From Rhizobium sp. NXC14 (GTDB lineage: Bacteria > Pseudomonadota > Alphaproteobacteria > Rhizobiales > Rhizobiaceae): DNA of 64,000 nucleotides. The notes below the pieces were generated by a model, which had not been told where the DNA came from, did no database searches, and worked only from the letters and a program-made list of their open reading frames with translations. This document shows, in pieces, positions 39,347-48,046 of this stretch (its first letter is position 1; every line of letters starts with the position of its first letter). Position numbers and translations under genes: made by a program. The DNA is taken from positions 1,429,001 through 1,493,000 of the forward strand of contig NZ_CP021030.1 in NCBI RefSeq assembly GCF_002117485.1, given 5' to 3'.

Positions 39347-40579
39347 ATGATGCGTGCAGACAACAGATTGCCGGTTACGGTTCTCGCGGGGTTTCTCGGC
39401 GCAGGGAAGACGACTGTCCTCAATCATGTCCTGAGTAATCGGGAGGGCCGTCGGGTTGCGGTCATTGTCAACGATATGAGCGAGGTTAACATTGATGCGG
39501 ATCTCGTGCGCGAGGGAGGTGCAGACCTTCTGCGCACCGATGAGACGCTGGTAGAGCTCACCAATGGATGCATCTGCTGCACGCTCCGCGAAGATCTCCT
39601 CAGCGAGGTGCGGCGGCTGGCGGCCGCCGGCCGTTTCGACTATCTGCTGATCGAGGGCACGGGGATCGCCGAGCCTCTGCCGGTAGCAGCGACATTCTCC
39701 TTCCGCGACGAGAGTGGAGCTGCCCTTTGCGACGTGGCAAGGCTCGACACCATGGTCTGCGTCGTCGACGCGGTCAATCTGCTTGCCGATTACCGCAGCG
39801 ACGAGTTCCTGGCCGATCGCGGCGAAAGGCGTGACGGGGACGATAAGCGCAAGCTGGTGGAACTGCTTGTCGAGCAGATCGAATTTTCCGATGTCGTCAT
39901 CATCAACAAGGCGGGCGACGTGCCCTGCGCCGACCTTGCCGAGGTTCGCCGGGTCGTCGCGGCACTCAATCCGGATGCCCGCGTCATCGAGACGGTGTTC
40001 GGCCAGGTGCCGCTTGGCACGATCCTGGATACCGCCCTTTTCAGCGAAGCCAAGGCCGCCCGCCATCCGCTCTGGCACAAGGAGCTCTTCGGCTGGGACG
40101 ATCATGTGCCGGAGACCGAGGAATACGGCATAACAAGCTTCGTCTATCGCAGCCGCCGGCCCTTCGATCCGGCGCGGCTGGGCCGCATGCTCAAGCAGCC
40201 ATTGCCCGGCGTCATCAGGGCGAAAGGCCATTTCTGGCTGGCGACCCGGCCGGACGAGATCGGTCTGCTGTCGATTGCCGGTACGCAATGCCGCATCGAT
40301 ACCAGAGGGTTCTGGTGGGCCTCGGTGCCGCGGGCGCACTGGCCGCGCCATCCGCAATTCCGCCAGTTACTCGACCGGCATTGGGACGATGTCTGGGGCG
40401 ACCGCCGCCAGGAGCTGGTCTTCATCGGCTCCGGCTTCGACGAGGGCGCCATCCGCATCGCGCTCGACGATTGCTTGACCGGCGAGGAGACGGGTTTCGA
40501 TCCTCAGACCGCCGTCGGTCTTCGCGATCCGTTTCCGCCATGGCGGCACGATACGCACGCATCGAACGGAAAAATGTGA
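39347..40579 (+). CDS. CobW/COG0523 family GTPase, second copy
   Basis: About 410 residues, clearly a paralogue of the first copy: [66 protein letters not shown] and the C-terminal [21 protein letters not shown]-dependent metal transfer (zinc, iron or cobalt) is the usual role. The ATG has GAGAG five bases upstream; ATG 39350 and GTG 39335 are alternatives. It sits 48 bases after giant gene 2, mirroring the first pair, and 73 bases before the small gene that leads into the secretion genes. Which metal it serves cannot be read from the sequence. Confidence 0.9.
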   Translation: MMRADNRLPVTVLAGFLGAGKTTVLNHVLSNREGRRVAVIVNDMSEVNIDADLVREGGADLLRTDETLVELTNGCICCTLREDLLSEVRRLAAAGRFDYLLIEGTGIAEPLPVAATFSFRDESGAALCDVARLDTMVCVVDAVNLLADYRSDEFLADRGERRDGDDKRKLVELLVEQIEFSDVVIINKAGDVPCADLAEVRRVVAALNPDARVIETVFGQVPLGTILDTALFSEAKAARHPLWHKELFGWDDHVPETEEYGITSFVYRSRRPFDPARLGRMLKQPLPGVIRAKGHFWLATRPDEIGLLSIAGTQCRIDTRGFWWASVPRAHWPRHPQFRQLLDRHWDDVWGDRRQELVFIGSGFDEGAIRIALDDCLTGEETGFDPQTAVGLRDPFPPWRHDTHASNGKM

Positions 40580-40615
40580 AGCGGTTTTCGGATAATCCGA
40601 TGCGTCGACTCAAAG
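40574..40615. repeat. Intergenic element with GTGNGMAGCGGTTTT-like core, copy 2
   Basis: GTGAAGCGGTTTTCGGATAA begins at the stop codon of the second CobW gene. It shares its core with elements at 24582 and 45685. Here the palindromic part is weak. Confidence 0.4.
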
Positions 40616-40652
40616 GTGAACAGGTTTTGATTATCAACCAGAGGAGAGAACA

Positions 40653-40958
40653 ATGAGCAGCGAACTTTATGCAGACGGTATAGGCGAAATCACCGTCACA
40701 GGAACGATCGTGCGCATCGACCTGATGTCGCTCTCGGCCACCGATCGGGACGCCAACAACAATCCGAAGCCGGTTTTCCGCCAGCGCATCATCATGCCTG
40801 TCGACGCCTTCGCCAATGCGGTTGATCTCATGCAGAAGGCGCTTGGCGGCTTGGTCGAGGCGGGCGCGGTCCGTCGCATCGGTGACGTGTCGGCTGCAGC
40901 CGCCACCGATATCCAATCGGTGCAGGGCGCTTCAAACGCCTCGCCGAATTTCAACTGA
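40653..40958 (+). CDS. Small protein of unknown function preceding the secretion genes
   Basis: A 101-residue soluble protein (MSSELYADGIGEITVTGTIV) with a very strong ribosome binding site (GAGGAGA, five bases before ATG). The order of beta segments, RQRIIMPVDAFANAVDLMQK and an Ala-rich tail distantly recalls the DUF3467 group, but I do not claim the family. It has no signal peptide or membrane helix. The strong translation signal and the place between CobW and the ABC transporter suggest a co-expressed accessory factor, for instance a substrate chaperone. Function unknown. Confidence 0.8.
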   Translation: MSSELYADGIGEITVTGTIVRIDLMSLSATDRDANNNPKPVFRQRIIMPVDAFANAVDLMQKALGGLVEAGAVRRIGDVSAAAATDIQSVQGASNASPNFN

Positions 40959-40999
40959 CAACAGGGACAGCCTCGGTCTCGTAATGTTTCGGGTGGGCC

Positions 41000-43144
41000 A
41001 TGAGTGGTTTTCTGCATACCAACCTGCATTGTCTTGCGCTCGTCGCGCGTCACCACGGCGTCGACCTTTCTCCTGAGCGATTGCAGCACGATTATTGCGT
41101 CGGCAACGATCCGGTGGCGGTGCGGCAAATGCTCAGAATGGCGAAGGATGCCGGTCTGAGGGCCAGGCATCTGGCCCTCGACTGGCGAAGCCTGTTCCAA
41201 CTCGGCGAGGCTTTCCCGGTGCTTGCCGAACTTTCGAACGGCAACTGGGTGGTCATCGCTGGCGCTCTCGGGGAGGGTGAGGATGAGCGGATCCGCGTTC
41301 TCGACCCGCTCGCCACGCGCCCTGAAGTCATGCTGCTGAGCGAGGAGCAATTCGCCAAGGCCTGGCTCGGATCGGTGGTTCTGCTGAAGCGCAACTACCG
41401 CATGTCGGATGAGGACCGGCCCTTCGGCTTCCGCTGGTTCATCCCCGAAATTATCCGGCAGCGCAGCTTCTTCCGCGATGTGGCGCTCGCAGCCTTCGTG
41501 CTGTACGGACTGGGTTTGACGACGCCGATGTTCTTCCAGCTCGTCATCGACAAGGTGCTCGTGCATCAGAGCTACGCGACATTGACGGTCCTGACCGTCG
41601 GTATCGCGGTGGCGCTCGTCTTCGACGCGACCTTCAGCTTCCTGCGCCGCTATCTGCTGCTCTACGCCACCAACAGGATCGACATCCGGGTGGCGACGCG
41701 CACCTTCGGCCATCTGCTCAACCTGCCGATCGCGCTCTTCGAACAGGCCTCGGCCGGTGTTCTCGTCAAGCATATGCAGCAGACGGGGCGCATCCGCGAA
41801 TTCCTGACCGGCCGGCTGTTCCTGACGCTTCTCGACGGTGTTTCGCTCTTCGTCTTCGTGCCGATCCTGCTTCTCTACAGCGTCAAGCTGACCCTCGTGG
41901 TGCTGGGTTTTGCGGCGCTCGTCGGGCTTGTGGTGATGATGCTCGTCGGGCCGTTCCAGCGTCGCCTGCAGGCCCTCTATCAGGCCGAAGGCGACCGGCA
42001 GGCCCTGCTTGTCGAAACCGTGCACGGCATGCGCACGGTGAAATCACTGGCGCTGGAGCCGCGACAGCGCAAGGTGTGGGACGATTATTCGGCGCAGTCG
42101 ATCTCGGTGCGCTTCCGGGTCGAAAAAATCTCCACCATCGCCCAGTCGCTGACCGGGCTTCTGGAAAAGCTGATGAGCGTGGCGATCATCGGGCTCGGCG
42201 CGCTCGATGTCTTCAGCGGTTCCATGACGATCGGCGCGCTGGTCGCCTTCAACATGCTGGCCGGCCGCGTCTCGGGGCCGCTGGTGCAGATCGTCACCAT
42301 GGTGCATGAATATCAGGAAGTGGCGCTTTCCGTGCGCATGCTCGGCGAGATCATGAACCAGCGGCCGGAACAGGCCGGACGCGGCCGAGGTGTGCGGCCG
42401 CATCTGCATGGCCGCATCGAATTCGACAGGGTCACCTTCCGCTATGCTCCCGATGCGGCGCCTGCGCTCGACAATGTGTCCTTCGCCATTCCGGCGGGCT
42501 GCGTCTTCGGCGTCGTCGGCAAGAGCGGCTCGGGCAAGACGACGATCACCCGACTCATCCAGGGCCTCTATCAGAGCCAGGAGGGGCTGGTGCGCATGGA
42601 TGGCTACGACAGCCGCGAAATCGATCTCGTGCATCTGAGAACCAGCATCGGCGTCGTGCTGCAGGATAATTTCCTCTTCCGCGGCACGGTGCGCGACAAT
42701 ATCGCTGCCGCCAAACCCGATGCCAGCATCGAGGAAATCATGGAGGTCGCCCGCGTCGCCGGCGCGGAGGAATTCATCGAGCGCCTGCCGCGCGGCTTCG
42801 ACACGATGCTGGAAGAAAACGCCGCCAACCTCTCCGGCGGCCAAAGGCAGCGGCTTGCCATTGCGCGCGCGCTGATCACCGATCCGAAGCTCCTGATCTT
42901 CGACGAGGCGACGAGCGCGCTTGACCCAGACAGCGAGGCGATCATCCGCGAAAATCTGAGCCGGATCGCCGCCGGGCGCACCGTCGTCATCGTGTCGCAC
43001 CGGCTTTCGACGCTTGTGGATGCCGATGCCATTCTCGTCATCGATCGGGGCAAGGTCGCCGATATCGGCCGGCACGACCAGCTGGTGTCGCGCTGCATGA
43101 CTTATCGCCACCTGTGGGCCCAGCAAATGAGGCAGGTCGCATGA
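41000..43144 (+). CDS. Type I secretion ABC transporter with C39-like domain (HlyB type)
   Basis: A 714-residue exporter: N-terminal C39-like domain (about 1-130), six-helix membrane domain (about 155-440) and ABC ATPase (about 475-705) with GKSGSGKTT, VVLQDNF, NLSGGQRQRLAIARAL, LLIFDEATSAL and SHRLST. In the C39 region (HTNLHCLALVARHHGVDL) the position of the protease Cys appears to be Thr, so it should be a non-cleaving HlyB-like domain. This predicts substrates exported through a C-terminal signal without leader cleavage, as would fit the giant proteins upstream. It overlaps the membrane fusion gene by 4 bases (ATGA). No TolC gene is present in the window. Confidence 0.94.
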   Translation: MSGFLHTNLHCLALVARHHGVDLSPERLQHDYCVGNDPVAVRQMLRMAKDAGLRARHLALDWRSLFQLGEAFPVLAELSNGNWVVIAGALGEGEDERIRVLDPLATRPEVMLLSEEQFAKAWLGSVVLLKRNYRMSDEDRPFGFRWFIPEIIRQRSFFRDVALAAFVLYGLGLTTPMFFQLVIDKVLVHQSYATLTVLTVGIAVALVFDATFSFLRRYLLLYATNRIDIRVATRTFGHLLNLPIALFEQASAGVLVKHMQQTGRIREFLTGRLFLTLLDGVSLFVFVPILLLYSVKLTLVVLGFAALVGLVVMMLVGPFQRRLQALYQAEGDRQALLVETVHGMRTVKSLALEPRQRKVWDDYSAQSISVRFRVEKISTIAQSLTGLLEKLMSVAIIGLGALDVFSGSMTIGALVAFNMLAGRVSGPLVQIVTMVHEYQEVALSVRMLGEIMNQRPEQAGRGRGVRPHLHGRIEFDRVTFRYAPDAAPALDNVSFAIPAGCVFGVVGKSGSGKTTITRLIQGLYQSQEGLVRMDGYDSREIDLVHLRTSIGVVLQDNFLFRGTVRDNIAAAKPDASIEEIMEVARVAGAEEFIERLPRGFDTMLEENAANLSGGQRQRLAIARALITDPKLLIFDEATSALDPDSEAIIRENLSRIAAGRTVVIVSHRLSTLVDADAILVIDRGKVADIGRHDQLVSRCMTYRHLWAQQMRQVA

Positions 43145-44604
43145 ACGCGCGTGTCACAAAATCCAGCGAGAACCTGCCAATTTCATCAGACAAGGGCGCC
43201 TCGGACCATGGCCCCTCGAATAAGGGGCCAGACGGAAGGACCGGGCTGCTCGTCGCCCGCCCGCCGCTGCCGCCTGTTATCGCGGAATTTCAGTCCGATG
43301 CCGTCGAGCTCGAGGAACGTGCTCCGCCGCGCATTGCGCGCATGACGCTCTATTGCGTGACGGCGCTGATCGCTGCGACCATCATCTGGGCGTCCGTCTC
43401 TGAGATCGACGAGGTGGTGATTGCGCCCGGCAAACTCGTCACCACGCAACCGACCATCGTCGTCCAGCCGCTGGAAACCTCGATCATCCGCACGATCGAT
43501 GTGAAGGCCGGCGAGGTGGTGCGTGCCGGACAAACGCTCGCAACGCTCGACGCCACTTTCAGCCAGGCCGATGTCGACCAGCAGCAGGCGAAGTTCTCCG
43601 CACTCGACGCCCAAGTGAAGCGCATCGAGGCGGAACTCGCCGGCGATGACTACACGATGATGGCCGGATCGACGCCCGACGAGATGCTGCAGTTGCAGCT
43701 CTTCGGCCAGCGGCGGGCCTTCTACACGGCGCAGCTGCAGAATTTCGAGCAGCAGATCGCCGGCCAGTCGGCAGCGCTTGCCGCGGCCAAGAACCAGGAA
43801 GCCGTGCTCATCGACCGACGCGACACGCTCTCGCAGATCGAAGGCGCGCGCGAGCGGCTCTTTAACACGCAGAGCGGCTCGCTGATCACCATGCTCGGCT
43901 CGCGCGACGCCCGCCTCGACGTCGAGTCCGATCTGACGGCCGTGCGCGGCAAGGCCGACGAAGCCGCGCATACCTTTGCCAAGCTGAAAGCCGACCGGCA
44001 GGCCTTTATCGAGGATTTCCGCCGCGCCGCGATGGAACAGCTGGTCGAGCTGCGCGGCCAGCGCGACATGGCGGATGAAGAGCTGAAGAAGATGGAGCTG
44101 CGCCGCAACATGGTGTCGCTGACAGCACCTGCCGACGCCGTCGTGCTCGACCTCGCCCAGCGCTCCATCGGCTCCGTGGTACGCGAAGCCGAACCGATAG
44201 TCACACTGGTGCCGATCAACGTGCCGCTCGAAGCCGAAGTCTCGATCAACACCCGCGACATCGGCCGCATCGCGGTGGGTAAGGAGGCCCGCATCAAGCT
44301 GGACGCCTACCCCTTCCAGAAATACGGCACCGCGTCGGGCGAGGTTCGCACCATCAGCCAGGACACGTTCATGACCGGCCAGCAGCAGGAACAGACCGCC
44401 ACCCCGGGCCAGCCGGCCGCGCCCTTCTTCAAGGCTCGCATCCTGCTTGCCGATACGAGGCTGAACGTCTCGGACGTGCCGGTCAGGCTGCTGCCGGGCA
44501 TGACCGTCTCCACAGAGATCAAGGTGGGCAACAGAACGGTGATCTCCTATTTCCTCTATCCGCTGCTGCGCGGCCTGGATGATGCCATCCGGGAACCGAA
44601 CTGA
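43141..44604 (+). CDS. HlyD-family membrane fusion protein
   Basis: About 487 residues: cytoplasmic N-terminus, one transmembrane helix (about 74-93, LYCVTALIAATIIWASVSEI), a biotinyl-lipoyl-like segment (VVQPLETSIIRTIDVKAGEV, about 115), a long periplasmic coiled coil (about 150-345) and the C-terminal beta-barrel with LNVSDVPVRLLPGMTVSTEI, the HlyD signature. It joins the inner-membrane ABC transporter to an outer-membrane TolC protein coded elsewhere. The start overlaps the transporter gene stop. Confidence 0.94.
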   Translation: MNARVTKSSENLPISSDKGASDHGPSNKGPDGRTGLLVARPPLPPVIAEFQSDAVELEERAPPRIARMTLYCVTALIAATIIWASVSEIDEVVIAPGKLVTTQPTIVVQPLETSIIRTIDVKAGEVVRAGQTLATLDATFSQADVDQQQAKFSALDAQVKRIEAELAGDDYTMMAGSTPDEMLQLQLFGQRRAFYTAQLQNFEQQIAGQSAALAAAKNQEAVLIDRRDTLSQIEGARERLFNTQSGSLITMLGSRDARLDVESDLTAVRGKADEAAHTFAKLKADRQAFIEDFRRAAMEQLVELRGQRDMADEELKKMELRRNMVSLTAPADAVVLDLAQRSIGSVVREAEPIVTLVPINVPLEAEVSINTRDIGRIAVGKEARIKLDAYPFQKYGTASGEVRTISQDTFMTGQQQEQTATPGQPAAPFFKARILLADTRLNVSDVPVRLLPGMTVSTEIKVGNRTVISYFLYPLLRGLDDAIREPN

Positions 44605-44737
44605 GGGGGCCGCAGACGAGGTGTGGGCGAGGGGCGTCCTACACACGCCGGGGATGGAGGTGGCGCCAGGCCTCCAGGCGGCCGCCCCCAAAAGCGTCTG
44701 TGTATCAGCGGAAGCCGCATCCGTTTGCAGATACAGC

Positions 44738-45631
44738 CTACCGGCAAGTGGCCAGAAAAGCGCGAATTGCTGCAGAGATATTGCCGAGATGGAGGAGGGG
44801 CGCATGTCCTTGCCCTCCGGCGGTATGAAGGACCAATCCGGGATGCAGTCGGGCCATTTCGTTCACTGTTTCCTGCGACAGCAGCGGTGAATTTTCACCG
44901 CGGATCAACATCAGCGGAAAGCGGCTCAGGCTTTCGAATTGTGCCCACAGATCGGGCAGCGGCTGGCTGAAATCGATCGATCTCAGTGCCTCGGCGATAG
45001 CCGGATCGAAGTCGGCGACCGGCCTTCCGCCGACGTCGCGATATAGCGCAAGCGCCATTTCGCGCCAGTCCTCGCCCGTAAGCGCAGTAAACGAGGCGCC
45101 ATGATTCACCTGCAATATATCGGCCGCCTCTTTCCAGTCGGCCGGCTTCCTGCCGTTGAGGTAGTCGCGAATGAGCGCCAGCCCTCCTGCCTCGATCGCC
45201 GGTCCGATATCGTTCAGGACCACGGCTTCGAGAAGATCCGGCCGTGCCGCCGCGATCAAGTGCAGGATCAGGCCGCCGCGCGACGTGCCGATGAAAACCG
45301 CCCGCTCGATGCCGAATGCCGTGCAGGCGGCAATGATGTCGCCGGTCTCGACAGCGAGATTGTAATTGGCCTTGTTCTCATCCCATGCGGAATTTCCGCG
45401 CCCGCGCGAATCGACGGCGATCACTCTACGCGGGCCAGTTCTGTCGCGGCTGAGAAGCAGCGCAAGCGGATGAAAGTCCCGGGCATTGCGGCTCAGGCCG
45501 GGCAGGCAGATCACCGGCAGCCTTTCGGCGGCTGCGGCCCCGGGGGGCCGGTAGTCGCGGGCATAAAGCGTCAGCCCATCGGAAGAATGGTAAAATCGTT
45601 CCTGGAAACTGCCTGCATCCACGTCCGGCAT
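44738..45631 (-). CDS. Alpha/beta hydrolase
   Basis: About 297 residues with an alpha/beta-hydrolase fold: ICLPGLSRNARDFHPLA (oxyanion region), VIAVDSRGRGNSAW, the nucleophile elbow VFIGTSRGGLIL (G-x-S-x-G, Ser) and the final His in GGQGHAPLLH. I begin at the ATG preceded by GAGGA. The frame stays open for 27 codons upstream to 45712, but those codons come from an intergenic palindromic repeat. Substrate unknown; similar genes are annotated as general hydrolases or esterases. The gene points towards the secretion operon and is separated from it by about 130 bases. Confidence 0.88.
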   Translation of the reverse strand: MPDVDAGSFQERFYHSSDGLTLYARDYRPPGAAAAERLPVICLPGLSRNARDFHPLALLLSRDRTGPRRVIAVDSRGRGNSAWDENKANYNLAVETGDIIAACTAFGIERAVFIGTSRGGLILHLIAAARPDLLEAVVLNDIGPAIEAGGLALIRDYLNGRKPADWKEAADILQVNHGASFTALTGEDWREMALALYRDVGGRPVADFDPAIAEALRSIDFSQPLPDLWAQFESLSRFPLMLIRGENSPLLSQETVNEMARLHPGLVLHTAGGQGHAPLLHLGNISAAIRAFLATCR

Positions 45632-45670
45632 CGCATTCCTCGAGACCTGTCTGATCTGGAAGGTGTAGAG

Positions 45671-45713
45671 CATGTCTCGCAAAAGTGTGCAGCGGTTTTG
45701 CGATAAAGACATG
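45671..45713. repeat. Dispersed palindromic element, copy 3 of the AGCGGTTTT family
   Basis: CATGTCTCGCAAAA and TTTTGCGATAAAGACATG form an imperfect inverted repeat with GTGTGCAGCGG between. From general memory of rhizobial genomes this element is widespread between genes, and the core also occurs at 24582 and 40574 in this window. It creates a false N-terminal extension of the hydrolase gene. Confidence 0.7.
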
Positions 45714-45756
45714 CGGAAAAAAGACCAGCCTGCTTTTCAAGCCGCGCCAAACGACT

Positions 45757-47832
45757 TCAGGAGGCGCCGCGTCCGCCGATCAGGTCGCGCTCGATATCCG
45801 TCGGCTGGCCGAGGCGGGCCTTGTAGACTTCATAATTCTCCATCACCCGCTGTACGTAATTGCGCGTCTCGGGGAAGGGGATGCGTTCGATCCAGTCGAT
45901 GATTTCGTCGATCGGCCTGCCGCGTGGGTCGCCGTAGCGTCCGATCCATTCCGGCACGCGCTTCGGCCCGGCATTATAGGCGATGAAGGTGAGGATATAG
46001 GAGCCACCGAAGGCTTCGATCTGCTCGCCGAGATAATGCGCACCGAGGGTCGCATTGTAGCCCGCATCGGCCGTCAGCTTGTCCTTCGAAAAGGTGATGT
46101 TGTGGCGTTTGGCCACCGCCTGAGCAGTGCCGGGCAGAAGCTGCAGCAGGCCGCGTGCATTCGCTGCCGAAACGGCGGCCGGATTGAAGGCGCTTTCCTG
46201 CCGGGCAATGGCATAGGCGAGCGCCTTGCCGGAGCCGGAGATATTGGCATTCGGCGGGATTACGCCGACGGGAAAGGCGAGCGCGGCGACATCGATCCCT
46301 CGGCCATAGGCGATTTTGCCGACCTGCAGCGACAGATGATGATTGCCTGATTGCTCGGCCTGCGCCGCAAGGATCGCCAGTTCACCGGGACTTTGCAGCT
46401 GATCGGCGAGTGCGAGATAGAGGATGTCGGCCCGCCAACCGTGGCCGGCTGCCTCAAGCCGGGCGATTGCCTGCACGGCCTCGCGCGCCTGGAAACGCTG
46501 GCGGTCGGCTGCGCTCGGCGTGGGATAGCTGACGTTGAGCGTCTTGCGTCCAAGCCTTTCGGCAGCGAGCTGTCCATAGAAGGTGCCGGGAAAATTCGCG
46601 GCCTTGCCGTAGAATTCGCCGGAACTGCCGGGGCCGCCGGCCTCGGCTGCTCGCCCGAGCCAGTACCAGGCGCGCGACACCGAGATGGGACCGTTGGAAG
46701 TCGCCAGAATCTTGCGGAAATGCTTTTCCGCCGTTGTCGGGTCTTGCAGCCCGCGCAGCGCATACCATCCGGCATGGAATTCGGCCTCGACGATATCAGT
46801 CGGGCTGGTTGCCGCAGAGCTTGCGACGATGCGATAGGCCGGTCTGAATTGTCCCTGGTCGACGAGGCCGCGGCTGACGATCCGCTGCTCGTTCCACCAT
46901 TCTCCGGAATTGACGAGTTCGCCCGGCTCGCGCGGCATCTTTTCCAGAAGCGCCGCCGCTTCGGCATATTTGTCCTGCCTGCGCAGATATTCGATGCGCG
47001 CGAACAGCAGGCCGGCATCGCCACGCCATTTCGCCTCGACGCTATTGAGCAGCGCGTCGGCATTGGCAGCTTTGGCGTCGACGGCGGCCCAGGCTTTGTA
47101 GAGGGACTGCGCCTCGCCCATGTCGCCGAAGCGCTTGGCCTGCGCCACCCGGCCACGATACATCAGATAGTCCATCCGCGCCTTGTGGTCGGCTGGCGTC
47201 AGCAGGGCGGAAAACTCGAGGAGGATCTTGTCTTCGCTTGCCTTGTCGAGCGCCTCGGTGCGCCAGACCGTGCGGATATATTTTGCTGCCTGCGCCTGCT
47301 TGCCTGTCGCAATCAGCGCCCGCCCGAGAATGATGGCGCCCTGCATCGTCTCCGGCGCGGTGTCGCCGAAGGCGGCGAGCACGGCTGACGGGTCGGGGTT
47401 TTCGTCGTAGAGCGCGCGTTCGGAATAGGCGCGCAGCCTGGAAAGGCCAGGCCATCCCTTGAGCTCCTGCGCAGCACTGGCGATTTGATAGGAGGGAACG
47501 CCCTTCAAGCCGGAGACGGCGATCGCCCAGGTGAGGATATGGCGATCGAGCGTATCCTCGCGCATGCTGTCGCGGATTGACAGAGCCAGTTGCGGGTTCT
47601 TGGCAGAGAGCGCGTCGAGTCCGGTTTTCAGATCATTGGCGACCGGCGCGACGGCCTGATTGCGCGGGATGGCGCCGGTTGTCAGCGCTTCCGGTATGGA
47701 GGTCTCTGGGACGAAGCCGATCGGCCTGACTTCAGGCGTCGGAATGCTTTCGCCGGGAAGCGGGGACGCAACGCTGCCCCACGCGGCGGCAACGAAGCCG
47801 AAGGCGGTCAGAATCAGGACAGCTTTCTTCAT
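45757..47832 (-). CDS. Soluble lytic murein transglycosylase (Slt70-like)
   Basis: About 691 residues with a signal peptide (MKKAVLILTAFGFVAAAWGS). The alpha-superhelical U/L domains (about 60-500) precede the C-terminal SLT domain (about 520-660). The SLT domain has IARQESAFNPAAVSAANARG (catalytic Glu), LLQLLPGTA, GAHYLGEQIEAF and IAYNAGPKRV. It cleaves peptidoglycan with formation of 1,6-anhydro-muropeptides in the periplasm. The start follows GAG...CCGG and gives a normal leader; eight more residues are possible. It diverges from dapA. Confidence 0.93.
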   Translation of the reverse strand: MKKAVLILTAFGFVAAAWGSVASPLPGESIPTPEVRPIGFVPETSIPEALTTGAIPRNQAVAPVANDLKTGLDALSAKNPQLALSIRDSMREDTLDRHILTWAIAVSGLKGVPSYQIASAAQELKGWPGLSRLRAYSERALYDENPDPSAVLAAFGDTAPETMQGAIILGRALIATGKQAQAAKYIRTVWRTEALDKASEDKILLEFSALLTPADHKARMDYLMYRGRVAQAKRFGDMGEAQSLYKAWAAVDAKAANADALLNSVEAKWRGDAGLLFARIEYLRRQDKYAEAAALLEKMPREPGELVNSGEWWNEQRIVSRGLVDQGQFRPAYRIVASSAATSPTDIVEAEFHAGWYALRGLQDPTTAEKHFRKILATSNGPISVSRAWYWLGRAAEAGGPGSSGEFYGKAANFPGTFYGQLAAERLGRKTLNVSYPTPSAADRQRFQAREAVQAIARLEAAGHGWRADILYLALADQLQSPGELAILAAQAEQSGNHHLSLQVGKIAYGRGIDVAALAFPVGVIPPNANISGSGKALAYAIARQESAFNPAAVSAANARGLLQLLPGTAQAVAKRHNITFSKDKLTADAGYNATLGAHYLGEQIEAFGGSYILTFIAYNAGPKRVPEWIGRYGDPRGRPIDEIIDWIERIPFPETRNYVQRVMENYEVYKARLGQPTDIERDLIGGRGAS

Positions 47833-48046
47833 CCGGGATCTCGCAACGGAAAACACGCCCTGTTCATTTGGCTAGAGGCTTCTTAACGAAACCTTACCGT
47901 ACCAGGTAAAATTCATTCACATCTGCTATCGGAATTTGCCCTAAACCGAACTCTCCGCGCTTGTCGCGATGATTTCAGCGCTTTATGGTGCGCAAAATAT
48001 TCATGGAATGCGGCCGAAGCAAGGATTTGGTCGTGAGGAGCTTTGC

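Noticed and set aside
38474..40357. 627-codon antisense open frame across giant gene 2 and CobW 2
   Set aside because: Both sense genes are well supported; the antisense product has no recognisable domain and no ribosome binding site.
40667..42025. 452-codon antisense open frame over the small gene and ABC transporter
   Set aside because: Sense frames have clear ATPase motifs and ribosome binding sites; the antisense one has neither.
43186..44805. 539-codon antisense open frame over the HlyD gene
   Set aside because: Shadow of a GC-rich coding gene; composition rich in Arg/His, no family motifs, and the sense frame is a clear HlyD.
45632..45712. N-terminal extension of the alpha/beta hydrolase
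   Set aside because: The extra codons derive from the intergenic palindromic repeat; the downstream ATG has GAGGA in front.
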